Made by a program: the position numbers and the translations under genes
IMG/VR virus record: IMGVR_UViG_3300022562_000826
Location: 1-34,998 of that record
Direction: 5' to 3' (one strand)
From: a virus
DNA: 34,998 nucleotides
Notes under the pieces: generated by a model
Seen by the model: the letters and a program-made list of their open reading frames with translations, nothing else
What the model was told of the DNA's origin: nothing
Databases searched by the model: none
Shown here: positions 8,136 through 15,996 of the stretch, piece by piece
Layout: every line of letters starts with the position of its first letter
How positions within the stretch are numbered: position 1 is the first letter of the stretch

Positions 8136-8704
8136 TCCTCACCTCGCTGTAGGTCGATCCCGACCGGAAGGAACGGGATGTCTAGGGCCTGCCGTCGTCC
8201 GTCGCGGAACCGTGCGCCGGCGTCGTCGCGGCCCGACTCACGTCGCCGTTCTTGCACCTTCTCGTTGTCGGCGCGCGCCTTCGCTGCCGCGCCCTCGAGG
8301 GAGTCGAACTCGCCGCGCCCGGAGAGGATGTTGCCCTGGTCCAGCCGCGCGATCACGCCCTCCACGCCGAGGTCGTCCAGCTCGTAGGCGTAGTAGCCTG
8401 GCATGATCCTGTTGTCCGCCGGGTGCCGGCGTGCGCGCTCAGGCGCACGAGCGGCCCACTGCTCGGCCGTCCAGAACTCATGCAGCAGGACGGGCTCGCC
8501 ATCGTCGGCCGACGCCTTGCGGGGGTCGCCAACGCGGTACTCGAGGATCACGGCCCAGCAATTCATCGGCGCCTGCAGCCACTTCAGCTTCGCGTGGCCG
8601 CCATGCGCGCGCGCCCACTTCTCGACGGCGTCAGCAAATGCCACAGGGACCGGACGGGTATGCTCCCGTCCGGCCCGCAGTGGGTTGGTCAGCGTCTTCA
8701 GCAT
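8132..8704 (-). CDS. Hypothetical phage protein near the capsid gene
   Basis: The frame from ATG 8704 gives 190 residues and is coupled upstream (TGATG) and downstream (ATGA). Residues 40-60 (HAKLKWLQAPMNCWAVILEY) look like a structured alpha/beta core; the last 60 residues (AAAKARADNEKVQERRRESG) are helical and charged. Such mid-sized proteins commonly sit between the capsid decoration gene and the adaptor in podovirus-like genomes, but I do not know a function. Confidence 0.55.
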   Translation of the reverse strand: MLKTLTNPLRAGREHTRPVPVAFADAVEKWARAHGGHAKLKWLQAPMNCWAVILEYRVGDPRKASADDGEPVLLHEFWTAEQWAARAPERARRHPADNRIMPGYYAYELDDLGVEGVIARLDQGNILSGRGEFDSLEGAAAKARADNEKVQERRRESGRDDAGARFRDGRRQALDIPFLPVGIDLQRGEE

Positions 8705-9132
8705 CAGCCAGCCGGGCGCTCGGGCTCGTACTCGACGACGACCGTCAGGTCGCCAGGCCCGGCCGTGGCGGTCGCGGCCGTGACCGTGACCTCGAGCAGC
8801 TGGTCCTCTTCGAGCAGCAGGTTCGCGACCGTCGCCGTGAGCGACGCCGCGACACCAGCCAGCGCCGCCGCGCCCGTCGCGAAGTCGATGTTCGTCGCAG
8901 CCGACTGCAGCGTGACCGCGGTGCCTCCGCTCGTCGGACGCGCCTTGACCTCGGCCGTGAGCGTCGCCGCCGTCGGCGCCGACTGCCCGTAGAACCGGAT
9001 GCCCTTGATCCGGCATCCGCGCCGGGTCGCGCCGACCGCGTAGGTCGCCGTCGTAACGGCGCCGGTCCCGAGCCCCACGACCCGCTGGATCGTCTGCTTC
9101 AGGCCGCCACCGAAGAACTCGTTTGCCGACAT
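8704..9132 (-). CDS. Putative capsid decoration/head structural protein
   Basis: The 142-residue protein is small, Ala/Thr/Val-rich and almost wholly beta-strand in pattern (TLTAEVKARPTSGGTAVTLQ, DLTVVVEYEPERP), with a short polar N-terminus. It is the first gene after the major capsid gene and the capsid hairpin. Its start ATG 9132 has a good ribosome site (AAGGTGAGG). Size, composition and position match head decoration or stabilisation proteins. No diagnostic motif is present. Confidence 0.5.
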   Translation of the reverse strand: MSANEFFGGGLKQTIQRVVGLGTGAVTTATYAVGATRRGCRIKGIRFYGQSAPTAATLTAEVKARPTSGGTAVTLQSAATNIDFATGAAALAGVAASLTATVANLLLEEDQLLEVTVTAATATAGPGDLTVVVEYEPERPAG

Positions 9133-9194
9133 CGTGTCCTCACCTTGTTTAGGGCATCGCAGGGCCCTCGTGGCCCCGGCCTCCTCAACCGCTA

Positions 9195-9220
9195 GGGGTG
9201 GGGGCCGAAGCCCCCACCCC
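9195..9220 (-). terminator. 11-bp hairpin with UUCG loop behind the capsid gene
   Basis: The arms at 9195-9205 and 9210-9220 are perfect reverse complements of 11 bp. On the transcribed (minus) strand the loop is TTCG closed by C-G, the exceptionally stable cUUCGg tetraloop. It lies 26 bp past the capsid stop and 62 bp before the next gene. There is no T-run after it, so it could be a partial or factor-assisted terminator, or an RNA 3'-end stabiliser that raises capsid mRNA. Confidence 0.7.
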
Positions 9221-9246
9221 GTCCAGCCTCACTGCGTCACGCTGCC

Positions 9247-10557
9247 CTAGTAGTTCGGGGTCGGCGTGTAGTCGCTGGCGGTCACCGTCAGCGTGATGCC
9301 CGTCAGGGCACCGAACCGATTGCGGGACGGCGAGAAGCTGTTCCCGTAGTCACGGGCGTACCACTCCTTACCGTCGAAGTCCGCGATGCGCTGGTACATC
9401 GAGCCGTCCTCCTCGAAGTAGCCAGCCTCCACCAGAGAGACCGTGTACAGGTCCTCGGTGCAGTAGGCGTTCAGCACGTCGTGCAGCTGGAAGTCGTCGA
9501 CCGCGATGTCGTAGTCGGCGATGCGCACGGCGGTGTAGCCACCCTCGAAGGTCTTGCCGAGGCTGGTCTGCTGCTGGAATCCCTCGAGCGTCCGGGCGAG
9601 CGTCGCGTAAACAGCGCCGCTAGACACGAGCGTGTGAGAGTCCGGGGTGACCGGGAAGGTCGACTTCGCTGCGAGTCTGCGCAGGAACTCGGTGACTTCC
9701 ATGTGGTCGAACGTGCCGCTGGTGATGCGGAACGGCTTCCACCGCGGGAACGTGCCCTCGGCGATGTTGAAGACCGTCGTCAGGTTGCCATCGGGATCGA
9801 TGATCTGCGCCTGACCGTTCCACCCGAGGTTGTTCTCGGACACGAAGTAGTCCGCCGTCGGATCGGAGGTCGTCGCCACGCAGACGATGTCGTTCGCCGC
9901 GACCGCGGCCGTCTGCTCCCAGTCCGCCGCCATCGTCACCGTGTTGGTGCTGTAGGCGATCGAACTCACGACACCGGCACCCTCGGCGGCACCGCCGTCG
10001 GTGGAGTGGTGCGTGAGGATCATGCCCTCGTCGAGCATGATCAGCGGGTCCATCCCGGTGTGGTTGTAGCCGTCCTTCCCGACCCAGACCGTCGCGCTCG
10101 TGCGAGACGAGACGAGGCACAGGATCGCGTCCACCCCGCCGATCGCGTGGCGGATCTTCATCAGGCGGAAGGCACCCCACATCTGGTCGAACAGCCGCTG
10201 ACCGAGGTCACCGAAGCTGCCCGGCCCGACCTGGGCCTTCGCGCCGACGAAGTTGTCGATCGCCCTGCGGACGAACGCACGGCCAGGAGTCGTCTGCCAG
10301 TTGGCAGCGTCCTGATGGTTCGAGTCGGGCAGCTGCCCGTTCGTACCCATGGCGCCGTGCGGGCGCAGGAGGTCGATCGCGCCGTTCAGGGACTCACCGT
10401 CGTAGCGGTACATCCCCTCGGGTGCGTTCTGGTACATCTGGTTGGTGACAGACGACCAACGCACGCCAGGAATCACCTGGCCCACGAAAATCTCGTGGAT
10501 CAGCCCGGTGATGTCGGTGGCGGCGTCGAGATTCGCCTGCTGTGACCCATAGGCCAT
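9247..10557 (-). CDS. Major capsid protein
   Basis: The 436-residue product is the expected size for a phage capsid subunit and follows the portal and scaffold-like genes. It begins MAYGSQQANLDAATDITGLI and has a helical N-arm, a long glycine-containing loop (GAMGTNGQLPDSNHQDAANW), a helix-rich P-domain-like region near 300 (SGAVYATLARTLEGFQQQTS) and a C-terminal beta region. The segment 200-255 (VSSIAYSTNTVTMAADW) looks like an inserted beta domain. Start ATG 10557 has GAGG nine bases upstream. The HK97 fold is inferred from gene order and secondary-structure pattern; no cleavage site was identified. Confidence 0.75.
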   Translation of the reverse strand: MAYGSQQANLDAATDITGLIHEIFVGQVIPGVRWSSVTNQMYQNAPEGMYRYDGESLNGAIDLLRPHGAMGTNGQLPDSNHQDAANWQTTPGRAFVRRAIDNFVGAKAQVGPGSFGDLGQRLFDQMWGAFRLMKIRHAIGGVDAILCLVSSRTSATVWVGKDGYNHTGMDPLIMLDEGMILTHHSTDGGAAEGAGVVSSIAYSTNTVTMAADWEQTAAVAANDIVCVATTSDPTADYFVSENNLGWNGQAQIIDPDGNLTTVFNIAEGTFPRWKPFRITSGTFDHMEVTEFLRRLAAKSTFPVTPDSHTLVSSGAVYATLARTLEGFQQQTSLGKTFEGGYTAVRIADYDIAVDDFQLHDVLNAYCTEDLYTVSLVEAGYFEEDGSMYQRIADFDGKEWYARDYGNSFSPSRNRFGALTGITLTVTASDYTPTPNY

Positions 10558-10575
10558 GATGGCTTACCTCGCTGT

Positions 10576-11856
10576 TTACCGGCGAGGCGCGTACCTCTGC
10601 GCGATCTCTCGCGCCTGCGCCTGCCGTTCTCTGTGAGTCAGAGCCCTGGGCGCTGGGTCCTCGAGTTGCGGAGGCGGCGCTGCGGGCGTGGTCGATTGGT
10701 GGACCGGAGTGCGTCTCGAGGTCGGCGGCAGCGTGCTCCGGCGCTCTGCAGCCTGCTGGGCTGCGGCCTCGCGCTCTGCCTCGATCCTCTTCCGCTCCTC
10801 GGCCCTGATCCTCTCAACGCGGGCCTGCTCCTCCGCCTGACGTACACGCTGCACCTCGGCCTTCACTCGTGGGTCCGCGAAGTACCGCGGCTTCAACCAC
10901 TCGTAGAACTCCTGCGGTGTCGGGGTCGTGACCTGCTGACCCGCCGCGACCATCCGGTCCTTCTCGGCCAGATACTCGCGGAAGTTCTGATCGACCCGCC
11001 ACGGCTCGTCCTTCCAGATCCTCGCGACCTGGGCGGCCTCAGCCATGACCGTGTTGTACGCCTGGCGCGTAGCCATGCCCTCGCTGAACTCCCGACTCGC
11101 CTGGCCCTCCGCGCGAACGACGGCAAGCTCCTCTCTGGCCTTGAACGCCTCCTTGATCTGCGCGGTGATCTCCGGGCCGAAGCCTGGAGCCGCATCGATC
11201 TGTCGGAGGACTTCCTGCCAGGTCGGATCGTTGTCGATCGACGGTAGCTCACCAGACACCTTGCTGCGCGCCTGCTCGATTGCTCGCTGGCGCTCCAGCT
11301 CGGCCATCTGCTTCGAGACCTCTTTGTTCTGCATGGCGGCATTGATGCCAGCACGCGCCTCGATCTCGAACTCCTTGGCGGTGCGGAAGTACGTCTTTCC
11401 GCGGTCACGCCAGGGGTGGCCATCAGGGAGCGGGATGTCCACCATGCCTTCGGGGGTTGTCTGCGCTTGCCCCTGCGTGGTGGGTGCGGAGTCATCGACC
11501 ACGTCCTGTGCGTCGGTGGTCCCACCGGCCGGCGCCGAAGCAGCGGCCGTCTCAGGCGCGAGCGGTGACTCCTCGCCGCCCTCGCCTTCCTTCGTGAACT
11601 GTCCGCCGCCAGGTGCGCCCGCTTCCTTGCGGGGCTGCTCGAGCGCGCGCTGACGCGCCGCCTCGGCGTGGTCCTGGCGTCGGTTCGCCATCCCCTCTGC
11701 GATCTCGCGGACGCGCTGTCTGCGGTCGTTGCGGGTCAGGCCCGTCTCTGGTGCGGCCGGCTGTAGGGTCTGGGACTCGACGGCCGGCTGCTCGGTAGCT
11801 GGTGCAGCAGCCGGAGGTGCCTCGACTACGGTCGCCCCGGTGTTCTGCTCGCTCAT
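10576..11856 (-). CDS. Scaffolding-like protein
   Basis: The 426-residue product is Ala/Glu/Gln/Arg-rich, with a disordered N-terminal 150 residues (many Pro, Thr, Ala), a long helical middle (KEVSKQMAELERQRAIEQAR) and a basic, Arg-rich coiled-coil C-terminus (RIRAEERKRIEAEREAAAQQ). This is the usual build of capsid scaffolds: a helical body and a positively charged C-terminal tail that contacts the capsid subunit. It lies between portal and capsid genes, the canonical scaffold place. No protease motif was seen. Start ATG 11856 overlaps the portal stop (ATGA). Confidence 0.7.
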   Translation of the reverse strand: MSEQNTGATVVEAPPAAAPATEQPAVESQTLQPAAPETGLTRNDRRQRVREIAEGMANRRQDHAEAARQRALEQPRKEAGAPGGGQFTKEGEGGEESPLAPETAAASAPAGGTTDAQDVVDDSAPTTQGQAQTTPEGMVDIPLPDGHPWRDRGKTYFRTAKEFEIEARAGINAAMQNKEVSKQMAELERQRAIEQARSKVSGELPSIDNDPTWQEVLRQIDAAPGFGPEITAQIKEAFKAREELAVVRAEGQASREFSEGMATRQAYNTVMAEAAQVARIWKDEPWRVDQNFREYLAEKDRMVAAGQQVTTPTPQEFYEWLKPRYFADPRVKAEVQRVRQAEEQARVERIRAEERKRIEAEREAAAQQAAERRSTLPPTSRRTPVHQSTTPAAPPPQLEDPAPRALTHRERQAQAREIAQRYAPRR

Positions 11857-14126
11857 GCGATCCTCTGCTCAAACTGTTTGTCCGCGCTCACCATGCTGCT
11901 GGCCGACGCGGACCCGCCCTCGGGGGCGCGTGAGTTGTGCTGCGCGCCCTGCGTGCCGGCCGGCCGAGCCTGGGGGCCCGCCTGACCTGACATCTTGCCC
12001 TGCTCCTTCGCCTGCGCCTCGGCGCCGACCTGCTGGGTCTGCTGCTGCGAGGTCGCCATCTGCTGGCCCTGGAGCCACATGAAGTAGCGCATCTGCCGCT
12101 GCTGGGCGGCGTAGCGCGCGACAGGGTCTTCGGTCGTGTCCTGCGTGATGATCGACAGCACGTCGATGTTCGTCGCCATGTCGTCGTCCATCAGGACGTC
12201 CTCGCTCTGCGCGACCTCCATCTCGACGATCTGGCCGAGCTGCTGCGTCATCGGGTCGCCCATGCGCGGCTGCCACTTCGGCTCGCCGGTCATCGGGTCG
12301 ACGAACTGGCCCTGCAGCTGCTGCGTGTACCGCTTCGCGGCCTGCCGGATCAGCTCGTTCACGACGCGCGGCCTGCGCTCGCGCACGTCCGCCGGGTCGT
12401 CGACCTCGTTGTAGAGCGACTGGTCGGGGAACGCCTTCTTGAACTGCCGCGTGGTCAGGACCGGCTCACCGAGCGGGTCGATCATCGGCAGCATGTTCAT
12501 CAGCTGCTGGGCCTTCGCCTCCATCGAGGTGCCGAACCCGGACACGAGCCTGAACCGCGGCGGCGTCCGCGACATCATGGTCTTGTCCACGTAGGGCTGG
12601 ACCATGTGCGCCAGCTCCTCGCCTACAGCCTCGAGCACCGACGGCACGTCCATGAAGTTCTTGCGGAGGCGCCACGCCAGCTGGGCCATGTCCTCCAGCT
12701 CTTCCTTCGTGCGCTGACCGATCGGGCCCATCAGCGAGTCGTCCGCCTGCTGCAGCGCGATGATCGCCTTGCCCGACTGGCCGCTCACCTCGCCACGCGA
12801 CGGCGCCGTCCAGCCGGCCTTGCGGTACATCCGGTCGCGGATGTCCTGGGCCTCAGCGAACACGGTCGCGATGTGCGAGCCCGGAAACTCGAGCCACTGC
12901 AGGTCGACCTGGCCGGCACCGACCATCGCCTCCAGCTCGAAGTAGGTGTCGCCTTCGAAGCCGACCGTGTCCTCGTTGACCGCGCCGGAGCCACCGAGCT
13001 GCGGACGCGACGCGCGGCGCACGTATTCCTTCAGGATCGAGAGCCGTTGGTTCAGCTCAATCTGATCGTCGTCGATGTCGCCGATGTACGGCTTGCCGAG
13101 CACGTCATCGAAGCGGTGGTGCGAGTAGTGGATCGTCGAGGAGAACGTGCCGGCGGGCAGCGGCCCGCTCCACAGGTGGACCGGCCGGCCTGGCGCCCCC
13201 CGCGCCTCCTCTGGCCGCGTGACCGCGGCGCCCTGCAACGCGATGATGCACAGCGAGCCCTGCGGGTACTGCGGGTCGATGCCCGGCAGGATCTCGTCGT
13301 AGACCAGCGCGATCATTTCCTCGTGGCCACTCGAGGCGGTGATCTCCGAGTGACCGTGTCGGGCCCGCCCGAGCCGTGTCCACTTCCGAACGGCGCGCTG
13401 GAACGCCGACGCCGACGGTATCTTGTCTGATCCCTCGAGGTCAGGCCGCCCGAATAGGGCCCTGACGAGATCAGCCGGTAGCGTGCGGCCCCATGTCCGA
13501 CGGTGTGACGACGCCCGTTTCGCGCCAGCGTTGAACACGAAATCGAACGGGTTGCCAACGAACGCATCGATGTGCCCTGGCATCTGGCCGGGCATCACTG
13601 CTTCGAACGAGTCGTCCTCGTCCTCTCGCCACATCTGGTGGACCGGGCAGAAGCCTGCGACCGCGGCGAGCATCTTCGCCTCGGCCATCAGGTAGTTCCA
13701 CTTCTGGGTCGCCACCTCGTTGTTGATGATCGCCTGGTCGATGATCGCAGCGGCGCGACTCTCGCGGTCGGGCTTGAAGTCGACGACGAAGCGGTACGGC
13801 TGAGTCGTCAGGTGCGCCACGAAGTTGTCGAGGATCGGGCGCAGCTGGTTGTCCTGCGATGGACTGAAGCCGTTGAGCACCGGCATCATGCTCAGGCGTT
13901 GGCCGTCGACGATGTCGTACCACTGCGCGTCGCCTTCGCCGTCGACGTGCAGCATGTACTTCTCGGCGGTCAGGTGGCGGAGCCGGTAGGAGTCGAGGCC
14001 CTTCACGTGGAACTGATGCGTACGACGTGCGCGCGCCTCAAGATCGACCTGGCCCATGGCATCGGACTGGTCGCTCGCCGGGCTGGGAAGTCCGGGGGGT
14101 CGCTCGATCGGGATGATGTCCGCCAC
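11853..14126 (-). CDS. Portal protein
   Basis: The 757-residue protein is the length of large podovirus-type portals. Features include the N-terminal wing with NQLRPILDNFVAHLTTQPYR, a membrane-free body, DDDQIELNQRLSILKEYVRR as a long helix, and a C-terminal Gln-rich helical barrel (AAQQRQMRYFMWLQGQQMAT). It forms the 12-subunit DNA channel at one capsid vertex and the terminase docking site. It precedes scaffold-like and capsid genes, as in most tailed phages. Start is GTG 14126 with no obvious ribosome site; no better in-frame start is near. Confidence 0.85.
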   Translation of the reverse strand: MADIIPIERPPGLPSPASDQSDAMGQVDLEARARRTHQFHVKGLDSYRLRHLTAEKYMLHVDGEGDAQWYDIVDGQRLSMMPVLNGFSPSQDNQLRPILDNFVAHLTTQPYRFVVDFKPDRESRAAAIIDQAIINNEVATQKWNYLMAEAKMLAAVAGFCPVHQMWREDEDDSFEAVMPGQMPGHIDAFVGNPFDFVFNAGAKRASSHRRTWGRTLPADLVRALFGRPDLEGSDKIPSASAFQRAVRKWTRLGRARHGHSEITASSGHEEMIALVYDEILPGIDPQYPQGSLCIIALQGAAVTRPEEARGAPGRPVHLWSGPLPAGTFSSTIHYSHHRFDDVLGKPYIGDIDDDQIELNQRLSILKEYVRRASRPQLGGSGAVNEDTVGFEGDTYFELEAMVGAGQVDLQWLEFPGSHIATVFAEAQDIRDRMYRKAGWTAPSRGEVSGQSGKAIIALQQADDSLMGPIGQRTKEELEDMAQLAWRLRKNFMDVPSVLEAVGEELAHMVQPYVDKTMMSRTPPRFRLVSGFGTSMEAKAQQLMNMLPMIDPLGEPVLTTRQFKKAFPDQSLYNEVDDPADVRERRPRVVNELIRQAAKRYTQQLQGQFVDPMTGEPKWQPRMGDPMTQQLGQIVEMEVAQSEDVLMDDDMATNIDVLSIITQDTTEDPVARYAAQQRQMRYFMWLQGQQMATSQQQTQQVGAEAQAKEQGKMSGQAGPQARPAGTQGAQHNSRAPEGGSASASSMVSADKQFEQRIA

Positions 14127-14160
14127 GGACCCAAATGTGTGGCGGGCGGAACGTCACATA

Positions 14161-14385
14161 CTAGTCACTCGCAGGGGCACTGCCCTGCCGTGCTACCTCG
14201 GAGTAGTACAGCGCGATGACCGCCTCACGCTGCGGCAGAGGCGACCGCATCCGGTCGGCGACACGGCGCACGTGCGCACGCACGGTCCACACACTGATGC
14301 CGAGCGTGCGGGCCACGGTCTGGTACTGCAGCCCGTCCCTCGCGATCAGCTCGACGACTTCCAGCTCACGTGGCGTCAGCCTCAT
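14161..14385 (-). CDS. Stand-alone LuxR-type (GerE) helix-turn-helix protein
   Basis: The 74-residue protein is little more than a LuxR-type DNA-binding domain. RLTPRELEVVELIARDG (residues 2-18) is the conserved entry, TVARTLGISVWTVRAHVRRV is the helix-turn-helix with its T-V-x-x-H core. No receiver or autoinducer domain precedes it. It starts at ATG 14385 behind GGAG, overlapping the upstream stop. It sits between packaging genes and the portal gene. It could regulate late genes or host promoters; minimal GerE proteins also occur as DNA-binding cofactors. Domain assignment is firm, role unknown. Confidence 0.8.
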   Translation of the reverse strand: MRLTPRELEVVELIARDGLQYQTVARTLGISVWTVRAHVRRVADRMRSPLPQREAVIALYYSEVARQGSAPASD

Positions 14386-14735
14386 GTTGGCTCCTCGCCG
14401 GGCTCGCCCAGCTGTATGGTGAGGGCGCGCTGGATCTCCTCCCACGGCGCACCACGGCGGTGCATCTCCTCGACCTGCAGCCTGATCGCGTCCTCCGCGG
14501 CACGCGACGCGGTGCGCCCCATGAAGAGCCGCGAGACGTGCGGCGGGATCGTCACGTGCGGCGGAGGCGGTGGCGCCTGCTCACGCTTCGGCCGCGGCGC
14601 CTCCGGCAGCCGATGCTCGACGCGCTTGAGCCTGACCAGATCATCGAGGAGGCGATCGACTTGGCTGCGCAGCCGGTCGCGCTCCTCGATGGCCAGGTCG
14701 TAGGCACGCCTCGAGACGAGGGGCCACCTCGGCAT
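14382..14735 (-). CDS. Hypothetical protein with N-terminal coiled coil and Pro-rich linker
   Basis: Translation from ATG 14735 (TGATG with the upstream gene) gives 117 residues. Residues 9-38 (AYDLAIEERDRLRSQVDRLL) form a heptad helix, 40-60 a Pro-rich linker, and the rest a charged helical domain. Starting further upstream would run through the neighbouring membrane gene. Its build recalls small assembly or terminase-accessory factors but no family is recognised. Confidence 0.6.
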   Translation of the reverse strand: MPRWPLVSRRAYDLAIEERDRLRSQVDRLLDDLVRLKRVEHRLPEAPRPKREQAPPPPPHVTIPPHVSRLFMGRTASRAAEDAIRLQVEEMHRRGAPWEEIQRALTIQLGEPGEEPT

Positions 14736-14875
14736 CAGCCCTTCCGGTTCGTCCGGTACTTCGCGTGGACCCACGCCCACGTGATCAGGCAGCCCATGAT
14801 CGCGCCCAGCGCCACGTACATCACCACACCGAACCCGATGTCGTTCACCGTCTCAACCACTTGCAGTGTGTCCAT
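14735..14875 (-). CDS. 46-residue single-span membrane peptide
   Basis: A short frame starts at ATG 14875 with an excellent ribosome site (GAGGAGGTGAACG before ATG) and ends at TGA 14735, giving 46 residues. It contains one membrane helix (FGVVMYVALGAIMGCLITWA, residues 15-34) and a basic tail HAKYRTNRKG. The stop overlaps the next start as TGATG. Strong ribosome site and coupling make this a convincing gene despite its size. Function unknown; similar mini-proteins act as holin regulators or membrane toxins, which is only a guess here. Confidence 0.75.
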   Translation of the reverse strand: MDTLQVVETVNDIGFGVVMYVALGAIMGCLITWAWVHAKYRTNRKG

Positions 14876-14878
14876 CGT

Positions 14879-15106
14879 TCACCTCCTCGTAGAGTTCACT
14901 TCATGCCACTCGTTCCACAGCTGGTCGAAGATGCGGTACTGCAGGCTCGCGAAGTCGCGCTTCCCGCTACTGAGGTCGTCGTACAGCACGTGCATTCCGT
15001 CCGGCGACACGCCGACCACGCGCCGCTGCTCCGGCCACGGCACGTCGATGAACGCGCACGCGGCGGCGGCCATGGCCATTCGCTTGAGAAAGCCTCGCCG
15101 GATCAC
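14879..15106 (-). CDS. Small protein with Tat-like N-terminus
   Basis: The 75-residue product starts at GTG 15106 (GTGA with the upstream stop). The first residues MIRRGFLKRMAMAAAACAF combine a twin-arginine core (RRGFLK) with a short moderately hydrophobic stretch, as in Tat export signals. The remaining 55 residues are soluble (VSPDGMHVLYDDL). Either it is exported folded, or the resemblance is fortuitous. No catalytic motif is visible. Confidence 0.6.
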   Translation of the reverse strand: MIRRGFLKRMAMAAAACAFIDVPWPEQRRVVGVSPDGMHVLYDDLSSGKRDFASLQYRIFDQLWNEWHEVNSTRR

Positions 15107-15291
15107 TTCACGCCCTTCGTCCCGTGATGCAGCCGGGTGCCGCCCTTCACGATCGGACGCTGCGTCGACTGGATCACCGGCTCGACCGGCTTGCCGCACG
15201 TCGGGCAGCTGGTCAGCCGCGGGCCGTCCATCGACTCGAGGACGTCGACCTCGTGCCCGTCCTCGCAACGGTACGCACGTAGCGGGCTCAT
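15103..15291 (-). CDS. FmdB-like zinc-ribbon protein
   Basis: This 62-residue protein has the layout of FmdB-family zinc ribbons: an N-terminal YRCEDGHEVDVLESM strand pair, then TSCPTCGKPVEPVI, then a basic tail. Likely zinc ligands are Cys and His of CEDGH and the two Cys of CPTC. Members are small regulators or RNA/protein-binding accessory factors and are common in phages. It overlaps both neighbours by four bases. The fold is well supported, the role is not. Confidence 0.7.
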   Translation of the reverse strand: MSPLRAYRCEDGHEVDVLESMDGPRLTSCPTCGKPVEPVIQSTQRPIVKGGTRLHHGTKGVK

Positions 15292-15611
15292 GCTCTCAGC
15301 GGTCTCCCGTCAGGGCTGACCAGCGCGGCCCCGGCGTGCATCGCCTCGTTCACCTTCGACTCCAGCACGTCCGCGAGAATCTCCAGGCTCACGATCGTGA
15401 TCGGGATGGACGCCTTCAGGCCGACCTGCGCCAGGCCCTTCTGGCTCGGGTTGTCCTGCCTCTGCCCGTCGTAGACCGCCGTCACCTGCACCTGCGGCAG
15501 GCCCAGGTCGAGCAGACGCTGGGCCACCGCCATGCCCCTCGCCAGCAGCTCGTCCCCCGTGATCTGCTTCTGCAGCTCCTGCATGAACTGCTCCTGCGAC
15601 AGCTCCTCCAT
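15288..15611 (-). CDS. Hypothetical helical protein
   Basis: The 107-residue product begins MEELSQEQFMQELQKQITGD behind a strong site (GGAGG seven bases before ATG 15611). It continues with an alpha/beta-like sequence (VQVTAVYDGQRQDNPS, SIPITIVSLEILADVLESK). Its coding sequence lies almost wholly inside the open frame of the upstream gene; protein-like composition and the ribosome site favour this frame over the other here. Family not recognised. Confidence 0.6.
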   Translation of the reverse strand: MEELSQEQFMQELQKQITGDELLARGMAVAQRLLDLGLPQVQVTAVYDGQRQDNPSQKGLAQVGLKASIPITIVSLEILADVLESKVNEAMHAGAALVSPDGRPLRA

Positions 15612-15996
15612 ACAGCGCCTCCACTCGTTGTAGGTCCCTGCGTGCCCTGCGTGCGCGCCACCAGCTGCGGAGCTCGATCCACCACCGCTTGAGCAGCCAC
15701 GTATCGTGCAGCGCGATCCAGTATTCAATCTGGTCGAGCTTGTGCGCGATGGGGAGGATCTGCTGCTCCTGCCACAGCGCGAGGATCTTCACCACGTCTT
15801 CGCGCGTCGTGAGCTTGCCGGCGTAGAGCCGCCCGTCGTCCTCCTGCTGGATGAGCGTGCGCTCGAGACGCTTCCACTGGGCGCGCGACATCAGCGCCTG
15901 GAACTGCGCCTTCACCTCGTCGGGGAACCGCGGCCAGCGTACCGCGAGCGCGGCCCAGCCCGCTTCGGTCGTGGGTAGCTCGACGGGCGAGGTCAC
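15310..15996 (-). CDS. Hypothetical basic protein; 3' part overlaps the next gene in another frame
   Basis: The start GTG 15996 overlaps the GroES stop (GTGA). The first about 128 residues look like a real, Trp-rich helical protein (TTEAGWAALAVRWPRFPDEV, WWIELRSWWRARRARRDLQR). After about 15611 the frame stays open for 100 more codons but becomes Gly/Ala/Arg-rich and without protein character, while the overlapping frame encodes a good protein. Either the stop is simply missing in GC-rich DNA, or a single-base change has fused the ends. The real C-terminus is therefore uncertain. Confidence 0.5.
   Translation of the reverse strand: MTSPVELPTTEAGWAALAVRWPRFPDEVKAQFQALMSRAQWKRLERTLIQQEDDGRLYAGKLTTREDVVKILALWQEQQILPIAHKLDQIEYWIALHDTWLLKRWWIELRSWWRARRARRDLQRVEALYGGAVAGAVHAGAAEADHGGRAAGEGHGGGPASARPGPAAGAGDGGLRRAEAGQPEPEGPGAGRPEGVHPDHDREPGDSRGRAGVEGERGDARRGRAGQP

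Noticed and set aside
12606-13430. Rightward open frame of about 270 codons opposite the portal gene
   Set aside because: Composition is that of antisense to a coding gene, and the portal on the other strand is certain.
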